NCBI GenBank assembly: GCA_014058105.1
Contig: JACGCM010002331.1
Location: 310,001 to 374,000, forward strand
Length of the DNA stretch: 64,000 nt
Source of the DNA: Kingdonia uniflora
Taxonomy: Eukaryota; Streptophyta; Magnoliopsida; Ranunculales; Circaeasteraceae
Direction: 5' to 3'
The notes under the pieces were generated by a model that saw only the letters and a program-made list of their open reading frames with translations, did no database searches and had not been told where the DNA came from. Positions within the stretch are counted from its first letter, which is position 1, and each line of letters begins with the position of its first letter. The position numbers and the translations under genes were made by a program. Positions 45,086-57,700 of this stretch are shown one piece after another.

Positions 45086-46045
45086 ATGCTTTTATCTCCA
45101 TATCTTAGCAAAACATAATGGGAGAGGATTCCCCTATACCATTTTCTCTACAAACCTCCTACACTCTCTCCTTACCACACACCAATCTAACGTGGCCTCT
45201 TACTCAATTATTTATAAGAGGGAAAAATGGTATGACGTGGATAAATTTGAAAAAAAGCCCTGCTCTCCGTGACTCACTCCCGCAACTCACTCTCACTTTC
45301 ACTCACAGACTGTCTCTCTCTATCAATCAACTTTCTCCCCACTCAATCACTCTGACAACTCGCCCAAATTCACTCTCTCCCTCCATCAATATATCTCTCT
45401 CAGTCACTCTCTCTCTCTCACTTACTCTTTATCTTTCGGTGATTCTAAACCTCGGAGTACTGTCATCATACACCAAATTTAGAAGCTATAAATCAGAGGA
45501 CTGTCATCATAGACATGATCTTGATTGACAAGGTAATCAAATGCATTCCCTTCAAAGGATGACTATTCCGAAAAAAAAATTATTTAAGATTTCCCGCGCA
45601 ATCCGTTACGCCTTTTTTTTGTTTCTTTTACCAAATTTTTGACAAATTTCCCCAAATTTTAAGATTTAAGCAGAACTTCGACAAATTACCCACTCTAGGT
45701 TAGGTGAAAAGAAGGGAAAATTGTCGATGTCTGATTAATCGACAATTATTAATATTATTTTGAGGAAATAATTGTCGAATCTGGTTAATTTCAGAACGTA
45801 TTGTCGATACATGTGTTGCTCGACAATTAATATTGTCGATACAATTGTTGTTTGACAATTTATATGTCGATACTTATAAAATTGACAATTTCTAGTTTAA
45901 TTTGTCGATTTTTTCTCTTATCGACAATATTGCAATAATTAATTGTTGCTTTTTAGAGTTGTCGACAATTTTTGACATTGACAATTTTTGTGTTTAAACT
46001 GATTCAATGCGTTTCTCAGTACTTAATTTGAGTTTCTTATGTAGG

Positions 46046-49000
46046 ATGGCACCAAAGCAGAAAGTCTCAGAGAAGATACGCCCAACAGTCTCGTATCGAA
46101 AGAGGCTAATTGAAGAGCGAGAAGATCCCTCGCATCCAAATTTTAATCAACCTCCTCACGTGCCTGCTAAAAGGAGAAGAACTGATTCTACTAGTGTAGA
46201 AGAAAGTGGGAGTGTCCCTCAGGTGGCAGTGACACCTGAAGAAGTCCAAGATGTTGAAGGACCTTCTACAAGTAGGGGTGATTCGCAAGCATCTATTTCT
46301 AGTACAAATTATTTCTATCCCAATGCAGCAGCTCCTGCGAGCGATACTCCGCAGTATAAACCTTTTCTAAACCCTACAGTTGAAGACCAAGAACAGGGTA
46401 CATGAACCACTGGCGAAGAAGGTATCCAGGATGACAACAACGATGACTCAAGTGAGTCGGAGGCAGACGAATATGGTCCTAGGGACACCAGTTTGTTGAC
46501 GAGCTTCCAGACACACAGAACAAAAGCTCTAGGTCTTGGACAGGTAATCCCATGTTTTTGCAGCCAATTATTTTAGTCTTCATCAAAATTCCTGCAATGT
46601 TCCCATGTTCCAATCTTTTATTTAGACAATGATTTTATTAATAAATTATATTATATTGTATTTACAGGACCCTGGCTGTCTACGGGTGTTTCACCATAGT
46701 CCTACTTGGGATATTGGGAAGGAGGTAGAGAAGGTCCAAAGTTTGGTGGAACTGCAAGGGATTGGCAGAATTGGAGCCATTTCATACATATACTACAACA
46801 CAACAATGATTATAGCTTTCGTCGAGTGTTAGCATCCAGAGACTAACAATTTTCATTTCAAATGGGGCGAGATTACTATCATGTTGGAAGATGTGTGGAG
46901 ATTAATTGGGTTGAGAGTTGGCGGTAATATGATAGTTATTCAGGGGAAGTGGGGAACAACTAATGTCAGACAAGTTTTTATCAAAGCAATCAAGTTTACC
47001 TTGATCTCAAGGCTGGAGGTGCTGGCATATCTCTTTCACTGGTGAAGATGGTCGATTTCTTCGCCTCCAAGGTTGGAACAAATGTAGCAACAGAGGCATC
47101 TTCTTTATCTGAACCCCCGAGATTTTCTTCTCGAGCAATTGCCAAAGTATACATGTTGCATGTTTTAAGAGCCTTTCTTTTCCCTTCCAAGAAAGGGACT
47201 GATGTGTCGCCAAAGTATATGAATTTCTTTGAGTCCAAGAACTCAGATATTACATGGTCATGGGGAGCTGTGACCTTGACCCACCTGTATTACAGCTTAA
47301 ACGCTTCTTTGAGAGTGAATGTTAAAGCTCATGCATGCTGTACTACATTGCTAGAGGTGAGTGCATGCATACTTTTTTTAGTTTCGCTGATGGTCTGTTA
47401 CTTTCTTTACGTTGTAATTGAAGGTTTTTTAATTGTTACAGTCCTGGATATTCGAGCACTTTCCAAAACTCCCTGGAATTCTAAAACTAAATGATTCCTG
47501 TGCTCCTGAGTACTGTACATGGTGGTCTTGGAGTAGAACGACAAGCGATAGATCTGGTGAAAAAGTTTTGAAAACATTTAGAGAAGCGTTGGACAACTAT
47601 AAGCTTGAGGATGCAAGTTCCCTTTAACTTTGTTGGATTAATTCCCCATTATAATATTAATTTCCTAGTTATTTATAGTTGGAAATTGTCAAGAATTCAT
47701 AGTTCAGTTGAAATTGTCAAAAATTACAACTTATCGACAATTTATTATTCAGTAATTGTCCATTATAGGATTTTCGACAATTTCGTATGTAATATATTGT
47801 CGAGCAATTTGGAAATCGATAATTTATCACTCATTTATTGTCGATTATATGCATAATCGACAATTGATATTATAACTAATTATCGATCATCGTTTTGTCG
47901 ACAATAATGTTATCACACTTAGTGAAAATTTGTAAAAATTAATTTGCCTTTTCTATCGTGTTGTAGGTCGTCTAAGACCCATACTTGGAGAGGATATTAG
48001 ACAGACATGTGTTTAAAAAAGTTGCTAGTTTTACCGGTTTTATTCGTAGTCCTGAACACATTGAGGGGTACTATCCAGACAGAGTACAACGCCAGTTCAA
48101 CCAAAGGCAATATATGCCTAGGAATCCCATTTGTCTCGACACTAGCGGTTTGTGCTTTGCTATTTAACCATGCGCATACAAACCAAAGTACAATTGGGCA
48201 GATCTATTCTCTGGAGGGAAATTGAAAGACTCTTTAATTACAACGAGGGGGAGAAAAGTACATGATGGAACCCTTGTCTGTGTTGAAGGATACTTTGAAT
48301 GGTTCAAAGGAGTTTCATTCACAAAACTTTGCCCTACTACTATTAATCTTGACAAAAATGATGATGGGAGGATATTGAGCGATGGTGGTGGTGGTGGTGG
48401 TGGTGTTAGAAGTCTTGTTGGGGTTGGTGGTGCTGGTAGTGGTTTTTTGCAACGTGAACATGTGAGTATTGTTGTTATAGTGTTTGCCCCTTGGAGTAGT
48501 ACATTTGTTGCTTCTTCCTCTAATATGCTTCTACTCTTTCATAGGTTCAGGGCCAAAATAAAGATATCATCTCTCGTTTGGAAGAGGAGATCTCCAACTT
48601 GAAGTTAAAGAAGGAGGTGGCAGAGTCAAAATTGCTTGAGGCTATCAAGTTGAAGGTAGGCACAGACTCTTCTCAGCTTTTAACTAATATTGCCATACTA
48701 GTACTCACATTCAATTCAAGTTATTTTTAACTGAAGTTCAAATGCATCATAATCAATTTTTGTCGATTCTAAAGATAATCGACAATTTATAATCATTTAT
48801 TGTTGATTCTAAGGATAATCGACAATTTATAATCATTTATTGTCGATACTAAAAAACTCGACAATAATCATGCTAATTAATTATCGATTACTTATAAAAT
48901 CGACAATTTCTCCATACTCAATGAAAATCTGTTAGTCACTTCAATTAATTTGCCTTCAAAATACTGACAGATGAATGTGAAAGATTGAAAGAGTCAAATG

Positions 49001-49460
49001 ACAACTTGCAAGCCGAACTTCAGATGAAGCAAGTGCTGGACTCGATATGCGAGAAAGACTTCAGCGAAACAGAAAAAAAGTTGAATGACAAGGTAATCGT
49101 AGTTTGTTTTCCCTGAGTTCACCATGTTTTAGCATTCCCTCCTTTTTATGTTGTTCATAGATGCCATACATGTTTGTTATCAGAACTTGGAGTGCAGTTC
49201 GCTGAAAGAAACCAATAAGAAGTTGGCAGAAGATGTTCCTTCATTGAAGAAGGCGCTTGCAGATTTGAACGTACAATTACAAAAGAAAGTAAGTACTATG
49301 AAGGTCCCTACTATTAATGCGAAGGACAAATATGTTTATTAACAATTATTCATTTATTGGGAAGTACTCATTTATGATTGATAGCAGGTGGACGAATGTG
49401 AGAAGCTAGCTTCTATCAATGAGAAGTTGATGGACGGAGTTGTAAATCTGCAATCATAAC
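46046..49460 (+). pseudogene. E2 plant mobile domain protein with coiled-coil tail
   Basis: ATG 46046 follows an acceptor (CTTATGTAG). Readable exons: 46046-46543, basic and Ser/Pro-rich; 46668-47356, with the PMD opening (PETNNFHFKWGEITIMLEDV, WRLIGLRVGG) and later SKKGTDVSPKYM and DITWSWGAVTLTHLY; 47442-about 47613, SWIFEHFPKLPG; 47967-48461, EGYYPDRVQRQFNQRQYMP and then YFEWFKG; then four short coiled-coil exons, 48545-48655, 48971-49092, 49184-49288 and one from 49388. A Gly run lies near 48390. PMD proteins are linked to silencing and meristem maintenance when host-encoded and are frequent transposon passengers. Nonsense codons (TGA 46403, TAG 46830, TAA 47973) and a frameshift near 46990 indicate decay. 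Confidence 0.7.
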
Positions 49461-50408
49461 CCTTAGCGGTAAGAAGGAAATATTATATAAAGGAAGGTGA
49501 ATATAGTACATTAAAGCCAATATGCCATTTATTAATTGTTTCATGATTATCGTTCTTTTTATATGTAACTAAATTTTGCTCCACACTCAGAGGCAAATGT
49601 CGTAGGAGCCGAAGATTGGAAGCAAAAGTACGATGAGTTAATCGTAAAGTACAAACAAGCACAGAGGAAGTTGAGTGAGAGAGATAGTAATGTAAGTTGA
49701 TTTAGAGGAGAGTTTCTATGTGAATAGATTTTTGGAGAACAATTCAGTTTTTGTTAAAAGAGATTTTTTATATCACTGGATTTTTTTATATGTGCCTTTT
49801 AAATATTTTCCAATTTTTTTATAAATGAGTAACTATTATTGTTTGTGTTTGTGTTTTTTTTATTTGAACATATTATTGTCGAAATGGTTGTCGACAATTT
49901 TGATAATTGACAATATAAAAATTGGTAAAATCTTTTCCCATTTACAAAATTGTCGAAAAATGTATATGTCGACAATTATTTTGTCGAACCTGGTAGGTCT
50001 CGACAATATTATTGTCGATAGTAATGGCTGTCAACTTAATTGTCGACAATTTCAGGATTCTGTCTCTGACACATTTTTGTACTTTGATTTAACTGTTTAT
50101 GCCCATGTTTGATATGTGAAGGCTACTCATGACAGGTGGTACGCCAAATATATTTACGAAACCAACCGACTTGAAAGTTATCATGTGACTTCAACATTTT
50201 CTTTTCACCAAATATTAATAATGTCTCTCAAAATGGGCCCTATACTATTCAGGAAACCAAACTGACGATTTCTGAGGGGTTAAGATTCAATCTTCAAACT
50301 GACAACAATGAGTGGGTGTGTACACCTTTGTCATCCATCGGTTGTACTTTGGTTTTAAATTATTTTATTTTAATTTCTAACTACGTTCTCGTGGTTGTGT
50401 TTGCGATG

Positions 50409-51150
50409 CAGGGAGTGTGGCGTATTGCACTAAAATGTGCAATTGAAGGAAGGGAAGGAGATTTTCAAGATCCTGAGGACCCGACATGGGAGGAACTAGG
50501 TCGACAGTTTACTAAACTTTTAGCTATTGCTCAAGAGGGTTCAAAAGGAGAATATCAGGATGACTTCACCTTAGAAGGGGGAGAGTATAACGAGATGATT
50601 AAATCCAGGTTGAACAAGATTGTTGTTAAAACTAAACTAAAATGTACTTTGTTTCAACCATTTAATTGGTTCCAACTGGATATACGCGATGTTGAAAGGG
50701 ATGAGAACACATCGTTTAGGGTTGCTACTTTATATGCATATCAGAGCCAATTGAAGTTCTTAAATGTGAAGCAGTTCTTGTGTACCTTGATGACCAAGAA
50801 ACCCTCTTATTGGAAAAATGTGTTCAGTCAAACATTGGATGTAGCTTACAATGATTTGGGATAGAGACGTTATGATACTTTGTTATGGGCATTTAACTTT
50901 AGTGGTGTGTTTGTGGAATATTTGTATATGGGCCATTTGTTGGCAGCATATTACGAGAAAGTGGTGATCTTCATCAGCAACAAAGAGGCCCTGACATTTT
51001 TACCCATCTTCTGGCCCAAAGCAAACAACAAGATTAGCAAATTGAAGAGGTTTGAAAATATTATTGCCGATAGCTCGAAGTATTGGTGGGTTGGGATGAC
51101 ATCTGATAAAAATTATCGATTTCATGATTTCATTCAAGCTTATTGTCGAA
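50409..51150 (+). other. E2 unrecognised coding-like segment
   Basis: After an acceptor-like GTTTGCGATGCAG the frame reads GVWRIALKCAIEGREGDFQD, EELGRQFTKLLAIAQEGSKG, and continues through LFQPFNWFQLDIRDVERDE to a TAG at 50862-50864. A second stretch (WAFNFSGVFVEYLYMGHLLA to SKYWW) runs on to about 51150. Composition is that of a real protein, and it may be the C-terminal part of the PMD gene or a separate gene. No family recognised. Confidence 0.4.
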
Positions 51151-51289
51151 CTAGACAATTTAATTGTCGAGGTCATGATTTTCGGCAATAACAATTATCG
51201 ATTTCATGATTTTCGATAATATTATTGTCGACTTCGACAATTAACTTGGCAATTCCTATAATAATAATACTGTGACTAACCTTAGGAAT

Positions 51290-52308
51290 GACACCACCTA
51301 TTACAGCGTCTTGGTCAGTGATAATGGCTGTCGGGTGTTTATTGCCCATTGTTTTTAGCCATGTATGGAATAACCAAGTAAAGGTGGTCTCTTGCTCATT
51401 CCTCAATAAAACACATCCGTGTTGGATTGTTTGGTAGTAGTTGTTTATTCCCGCAAATGAAGCAAATGGCATCTTATAAACGTTTATCCTATACGTGGTT
51501 TCCAAAGTCACCACATCCCCAAAAGCCTTATACGCGGGATCGGCCATCTATCAAAAAAAAATTAAGTGCTCTGTCATCATCATCGAGCTGAATGTCAAAG
51601 TAGAAAATAGGATCTTCTAGTTTCTTTTTCATGAACCAATCCAATGCGGTTTGTGCATCACCACTCGATAGACGTTCCTGATTAAATTTGGTTTTGTGGT
51701 TGTAACAATCACGTTTGTTGAAGCTCTTGTCTGGGAATAGAGCAAACACCTTTCTTACTGAGATGTTGTGTAACTCAAAATTCTCAGTTAGGTTTTTTAC
51801 AGCTTCAGGAAAGAAATGATTAGTCTTCATGCGATGGTGGCTGCGAGGTGATACAAGCTGGTGGTTATGCACATATGAGAAAGTGGTAACAACAAATTTA
51901 CCAAGTTTTTTTTCTCCAATTGATGTTCAAAGTAGCCTTACACCCGCATTGATAAGAAGATCGTTTCTTCCCATCTTGTTCACTTGTATCAGAAGTTTTA
52001 TTTTTCTTTGGCAAACCGTTGCTCACACAAGTAAATGTTACTCGTCCTATCTCTTCAGATCTTGGTCGTTTTTTAGAATTGCGCTTGTTTATGGAAAACC
52101 CTTGTTTCCTTCCATAATGCTCATAAAAGGAACTTGCGTCACCCATTGTATCAAAAGTTTGTCCTTCATACGGCGTATCCATAAACAAAGAATCAATGGT
52201 ACAATCAGGTGTCCCGGAACCCACACCCGACATACGTTCGTTGGTAGCCCTTGCTGGTAATTCATCTCCGATTACCTTCGACCACTCTGGTTCAACCAAA
52301 TCTTCCAT
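51290..52308 (-). pseudogene. E2 FAR1/FHY3-type MULE transposase, truncated
   Basis: Begins MEDLVEPEWSKV at 52308. The FAR1 DNA-binding domain (about residues 50-160) has PYEGQTFDTMGDASSFYEHY, GFSINKR, the Cys of FTCVSNG, CGCKATLNI and, after a one-base shift near 51895, VTTFSYVHNHQL: the C2H2-like WRKY-GCM1 pattern. The MULE domain follows: RKVFALFPDK, then after a second shift near 51545 AYKAFGDVVTLETTYRINVY, HTWLKTMGNKHP and IITDQDAVI. The first acidic residue of the catalytic set is Glu (ETTY) where DTTY is usual; the second, in TDQDA, is kept. The reading ends at PK|GTTAGT, a possible splice donor, and no C-terminal part (SWIM finger) was found. Not functional as read. Confidence 0.75.
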
Positions 52309-52449
52309 ATTATTATCCTATCATATAAGTGGAATTATTGAATGCAATCTCATTATACATCCATACAGTCAAACGAACATATGGAATCAAAAGTGACAGG
52401 CAAGTAACCACAAATAAATATATGAAAAACACTACTTTACATAACAACA

Positions 52450-53140
52450 ACTTTAATTACATAGGATTTTGGGTCACAGTTGTACATCATATATGTCATT
52501 AGATTGTTTAAAACAGACACTACACTAACAAGGGATCCCCACTAATAAACCCAACATCATTAAGTACAGTCTATAGGTCCCCAATCCCAAACATATTTCC
52601 TTAAATAAAATTCTTCAGAAGATCATTCTTGGTAGGTTCTAGCTCTTCTACAAATCTATTTGTGCTTGCCTTTCTCGTTCTGTGGCTTTTAATGCTTCTA
52701 TATGTAATATTACTTGGGATCAAAATAGGTCATCAACCTCTTCATTACGGGGGGAGACAAGTGGAATTACTTCATTATCGTAGCCATTATGTTCCCCGAA
52801 AAAACACCCATGGAATAAATTACACACCCATTCAATAAACCCCATATCTGTAACATAAATAGGTTTTACTGAATAATTTTATGTCGATTTAGAGGGTTTT
52901 CGACAATAATACTGTCGAGAACCCTCTAAGTCGACAATTTTATGTTGATTTTTGGAGTTGTCGACAATACTATTGTCGACAAACCTCTAAATCAACATAA
53001 AATTGTCGATTTATTGGGTTCTCGACAATATTATTGTCGATTTCATATTTATTCGACAATAATTTTGTCGATGCAATGGGTTTGCAATAATTTAGTCCTT
53101 AATTATTGTGGACTTATTCAATTTCGACAATAACATGTAG
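52450..53140. other. E2 intergenic zone rich in ATTGTCGA motifs
   Basis: No gene. From 52880 to 53130 ATTGTCGA and TCGACAAT words recur every 15-40 bases in alternating orientation, so many small hairpins are possible. Confidence 0.6.
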
Positions 53141-53651
53141 ACTATGTAGAGAAGAAATTTATTGAGAAGAAATTTGCACACCACTTACCTGTTGGTTGAT
53201 GTTGGGATGTTAGGCTTATCAGTAGATGTTGGGATGCCGTTCACTAGCCTGTTAAATGAAGCAAAATCAATTCCCTTACACAAATTACCTCTGTACCACA
53301 GTTTCAACATCACATTCACAAACTTTTGCCATATGACATAAACTGAGAAAAAATCATACCTTAACCGCAGTTAAATAGAGAGAGAGTAAATGTTCAATGT
53401 AAATTTCAATTTTAGATTGAAAGAGATTAAGAGAGAGCCTGAGTGATTGAGTGGTGGGAAACCCGGAGAGAGAGAGTATAAAATTTGAATTTTGGAGTGA
53501 GAGGTTTTGAGAGAGAGTGATTAAGTGGAGTGAGTGAGTGACGAGTTGAGTGAGTTGAGTAAGAGGACGTCAGATTGGTGTGTGGTGTGGAGAGAGTGTA
53601 GGAGGTGTGTAGGGAAAATGGTGTGTAGGGGAATCTTCTCCCAATGAGAAT

Positions 53652-54168
53652 AGACTATACTCAAACAATGCTGGTAAAAAAAGAAGCATGACAAATCAAA
53701 TAAGGCTAAAAGCTAATTCTGTGCAAATAAACAAAAGAGAAAGTTGGTTGTGTTTTTAGCTTTAGGTCAGAAGATTACAGAAAAGATTAAAAGAGGGAGA
53801 TTATGACGTCTAGAGGCACGCCTCCAGGCCTATTTTATCATTGTTTGTGTGAGAGAGACCTTGCTCTTCTGAGGCCTTTACTATTTAACAACAACAACAA
53901 ATACATGCAGAGACAAAAGAAAAAGAAAGCTTAGCAATATATGTCAGGACTTGAAAATATTTGTTGGTGTGAGAGCAGGCTGATGACAGAAACATAATCA
54001 CTATAGTCACTTACTTACTCTTACTCTCAAGCTTTATTCCCACCTTGTCATATAGGAAAAGTGTGTATGTGATGGGAGTCTTTTGTGATCTTTACATGTG
54101 GCAGGGATATCGGAGTGAGTTTTGTTTACTAGTCTTTTAATCTTGAGTGTTGTTGTCACTTTTGATAA
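53652..54168. other. Spacer between E2 and E4
   Basis: About 500 bp. It holds no recognised gene or repeat. Confidence 0.4.
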
Positions 54169-54768
54169 GAGTAAATTTAAGTAAACCCCCCATACGTGTA
54201 CACCATATTGACATTGGCCCCCACATTCGCCAAAACTAGCCTTTACCCCTTATTTTCTCCTGAACAGTCAGTTCACCCTTGTTGACTGGCATTGACTCCG
54301 ATTGACTCAATGAAAGTGCATTTATACCCTTATACTAAATACACGTTTGGCATGAGTTTTCACTCTTTAACTCACCTAACTGTCTTCAGACAACATTATT
54401 ACCTCTTTAACTCACTCTTCAGACAACATTTTCTCTCTCTGATGCTTTCTCTTATTCAATGAAGAAGAGTTGAAGAACATTAAAGAAGAGTAGAAGAAGA
54501 GTTACGGCTGCAATGGTGAATACATCATAGACCAGGTTTAAATCTCTCTATGATGCTTTCTTTCTCTATCTAATTTAATGCTTCTCTCTTTCTCTTTCTT
54601 TCTTACTCGCGAATTAGAGTTTCTACGAAGGTTCAATTTAGGGTTAATCTGTAAATTAGGGTTCAATTAAGCATTTCATATTTAGGGTTTATCTCTAATT
54701 TGATACATTCTGTAAATCTTTGATTAATGTCTTACATTCTGTAATTTTTATGTTTATCCAGTGGAGAG

Positions 54769-57700
54769 ATGCCAGTTAAAGATGTAACTATACATTTTAA
54801 TGGGCATTGGTGTACGGAATTGGTTAAGGAGTATTCAACTTTTGATTATATAGGGGGGGGGGGGGAAGGAATGACACACTTAAAAGTGTTGATGGGGAAT
54901 ATTTATGCCACCTGGACCTATTAGATTATGTGTCTAATACTATTGATCAAAATATTGGTAGAAAATTTTGTCCTGTTGAGTCTGTGATTGATTTAAAATG
55001 CCTTAGGAATGGTAAACATGGTTATATCAACTCAGATAAAGACTTGTTAAATTTATGGGTTGAGAGTGATGTTGACCCTGAGGGTACAATACACATATTT
55101 GTGAGTACTTCAGTAGTAGTTGGGCCAACACAATGCTTAGAAAGTACATCTAAGGTTAATGTGAATGTGGCCAAGAAGACTATAAGGAAAATAAGGGCTA
55201 AGAAGATAGTATCAAAGGTGACTGTGAATGTGGTACAAACTGTGAGGAATGTGACACAAACTATAGGGAATGTCTATGTGTCACAAGAGGTGGAGAAAGT
55301 GACACAAGGTAGGGGTAATGTGCATGTGTCACAAGAGGTGGACAAAGTGACACAATGTGAGGGTAATGTGAATGTATCCCTAAATGTAGAAAATGTCACT
55401 CAAACAACTAAGAATAAAACTAGGAAAGCAACTAGGAAATCACCCTCTAAATAGACCAAAAGGAAGAGCTAGCAGATGCCTATTAAGCCAAAAAAGAAAA
55501 GGGTGAGGCCAAGTAAACTTTCTAAGGAGAAACTAGATGACTTGCCTGTCTTCTATATTAGTGATGATGATGATGAAGTTCAAGAAGTAGAGGGGCACGC
55601 TGAGGTTCCTCTATGGGAAGAAGGGCTACAAGAGTACTCAAATTTATTGGGTAATTATAAAGTATGTCTTAGTGGGGATGACATGGATGGTGATGTAAGC
55701 AGTAACACTGGGGATGGGGAACCTATAATTGGTGATGTTATGCATGGTGATGCTATGCATGGTGATGACATGAATGGTGATGCAAACAATATGGAGATTG
55801 ATGAAGAAAATGATAATAAAAACATTGTACAGATGGTTGAGGATTAAATTCAATTTGCTCAATTAAATGTGGACAGTTTAGATGCTGAATCAGGGTATTA
55901 TAATACTTATAGCTCACAGGATGGGGATGACATACCCATTGTAGAAGACGTTAAGAGATGTGGTGAGTTTGAAGAATTGATCAGAGAATCTGAAAACATA
56001 TTTCAAGTAGAGGAAGAAGAAGCTTATAAGAAACGACCCCAAAGTGGTTATGACAAGTTAGTATTGGGGATGGAGTGGCCTACAATAGATGAAGCTAGAA
56101 AGTATCTGAGGAAGTTTTTGTATTTTTTTGTTAAAAATAAGTCTTACAAATTAAGGTTTTAAGTGTGAAGAAGAAAAATGCAGTTGGTATGTGTATGTTA
56201 GGAGGACTAATGATGGGCATATTATGATTCTGAGAGGGGGAAATTTTGATCACAGTTGTTCAGGCAAGCTTGATTATGGAAATAGATTAGCTAATGCTCA
56301 ATGGGTAGCCAATGATTGTGAGGAGATGGTGAGGGATGTGAAGATAGTTACACCAGCTGACATTATAACTAGAATAAGGAGGGCATATTGGGTTAACATC
56401 AGTTATTATATTGCTTGGAATGCTAAAACAATTTGTGTTGAGAGGATAATTGGTTGTTTTGATGAAGGATATAGTATCATGCAAGAGCTGTGTAGACAAG
56501 TACTCTTATCAAATCCAGGAAGTATAGCAAAATGTGGTTGTGACCCCCACACCAAAATATGGATTGGTACTTATATAACATTTAAGGCATCCCTTGATGG
56601 ATTTGTGCAAGGGTGTAGACCTATAGTAGGTCTTGATGGATGATTTCTGAAAGGTAAATATGGTGGACAATGCTTAGCAATTGTGAGTCTGGATGGAAAT
56701 AATGGATTGTTTCCAGTGGCTTTTTACTTGTATAGATCTGAATGTACTGAGACATGGACTACCTTTTTGGAGATGTTAGCTCCATTTCTAACTATGCATT
56801 CAAGTAAGCTAACTTTAATCTCAGATAGACAGAAGGGATTAGTGGAATTAGTTTCTCAGGTTTATACTTGTATCATTATTCAAAGTTTGAATTATATTTA
56901 TTTTTTAAGTTAGGGTTTAATATCTAATGATTTTATTTTTTTATTTTTTGTTGTCAACAGATTTTCCCTCAACAAAACCATAGGTTTTGTTTCAGGCACA
57001 TGTGGAAGAATTTCAAGAAGGAATTTAGGGGTTTATATCTTGAGAGGTTATGTTGGGTACAACAAAGGCATTTTTAAAAACTAACAAAAAAATATTTTTA
57101 GATCAACTTGAAAGAGATCAGCCTGATGCTAAGGCATAGTTAGATAGGGAACCTGCAGAATATTGGCATAGGTCATATTTTGACTCAACTGCAAAATGTG
57201 AGCATATCACCAATAACTTCTCTGAGTCTTATAACAACTGGATCATCAAGTTGAGGGATAAACCACTTCACAAGTTTATAGAAGGTATGAACCTGATGAT
57301 GATGAAGTTAACCTATGATAGAAGGAAAAAGGCAGAAAATTGGAATGTAAATTCTGTGATACCAAGAGCTAAAATACACATTGAGGAGACGAAGAAGTAC
57401 TGCAATCATTATACACCCCAAGGTGCTAATGCAAATAAGTGGGTGATAATTTCAAAAAGATGGTAAGAAATGGAGAGTTGATCTTGTAGGGAAAACTTGT
57501 GATTGTTATGAATGGCAGATTTCAGGTTTACCATGTGTGTATGCCTTGTGTATCATAATGGAGATGAGAATGGACTGGGTGGGGTAAGTGTATTATTCTT
57601 GGGATTGTTATGTTTTTTCCCCATTGATGTAACTTAATTTTCTTTTATTCTCTAACTTGCAGGTTTTGTAGTGAATATCATATGGTGGCTGCATATAGAA

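Larger units (their letters stand above)
43180..53130. repeat. Iterated ATTGTCGA / TCGACAAT motif family
   Basis: An 8-base word and its reverse complement recur throughout noncoding parts of E1 and E2, often as close inverted pairs, for example around 44330-44470, 45840-45980, 47740-47900, 48770-48900, 49870-50050 and 52870-53060. The full palindrome AATTGTCGACAATT appears with slight variation. E3 has the same words. They are rare elsewhere in the window, so the motif belongs to this element family. Confidence 0.8.
45120..53642. mobile_element. E2: Mutator-like element with PMD gene and FAR1-type transposase
   Basis: Left end GGGAGAGGATTCCCC TATACC; inverted right end GGGAGAAGATTCCCC TACACACC. 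It carries a plus-strand PMD/coiled-coil gene (46.0-49.5 kb), an unrecognised plus-strand frame (50.4-51.1 kb) and a minus-strand FAR1/MULE transposase (52.3-51.3 kb). Introns and spacers are filled with ATTGTCGA/TCGACAAT words. The ends match E1 and E3. Confidence 0.75.

Noticed and set aside
45118..45528. 136-codon frame at the left end of E2
   Set aside because: It lies in the CT-rich terminal repeat, giving a Ser/Leu/Thr run. The homologous frames in E1 and E3 share only composition.
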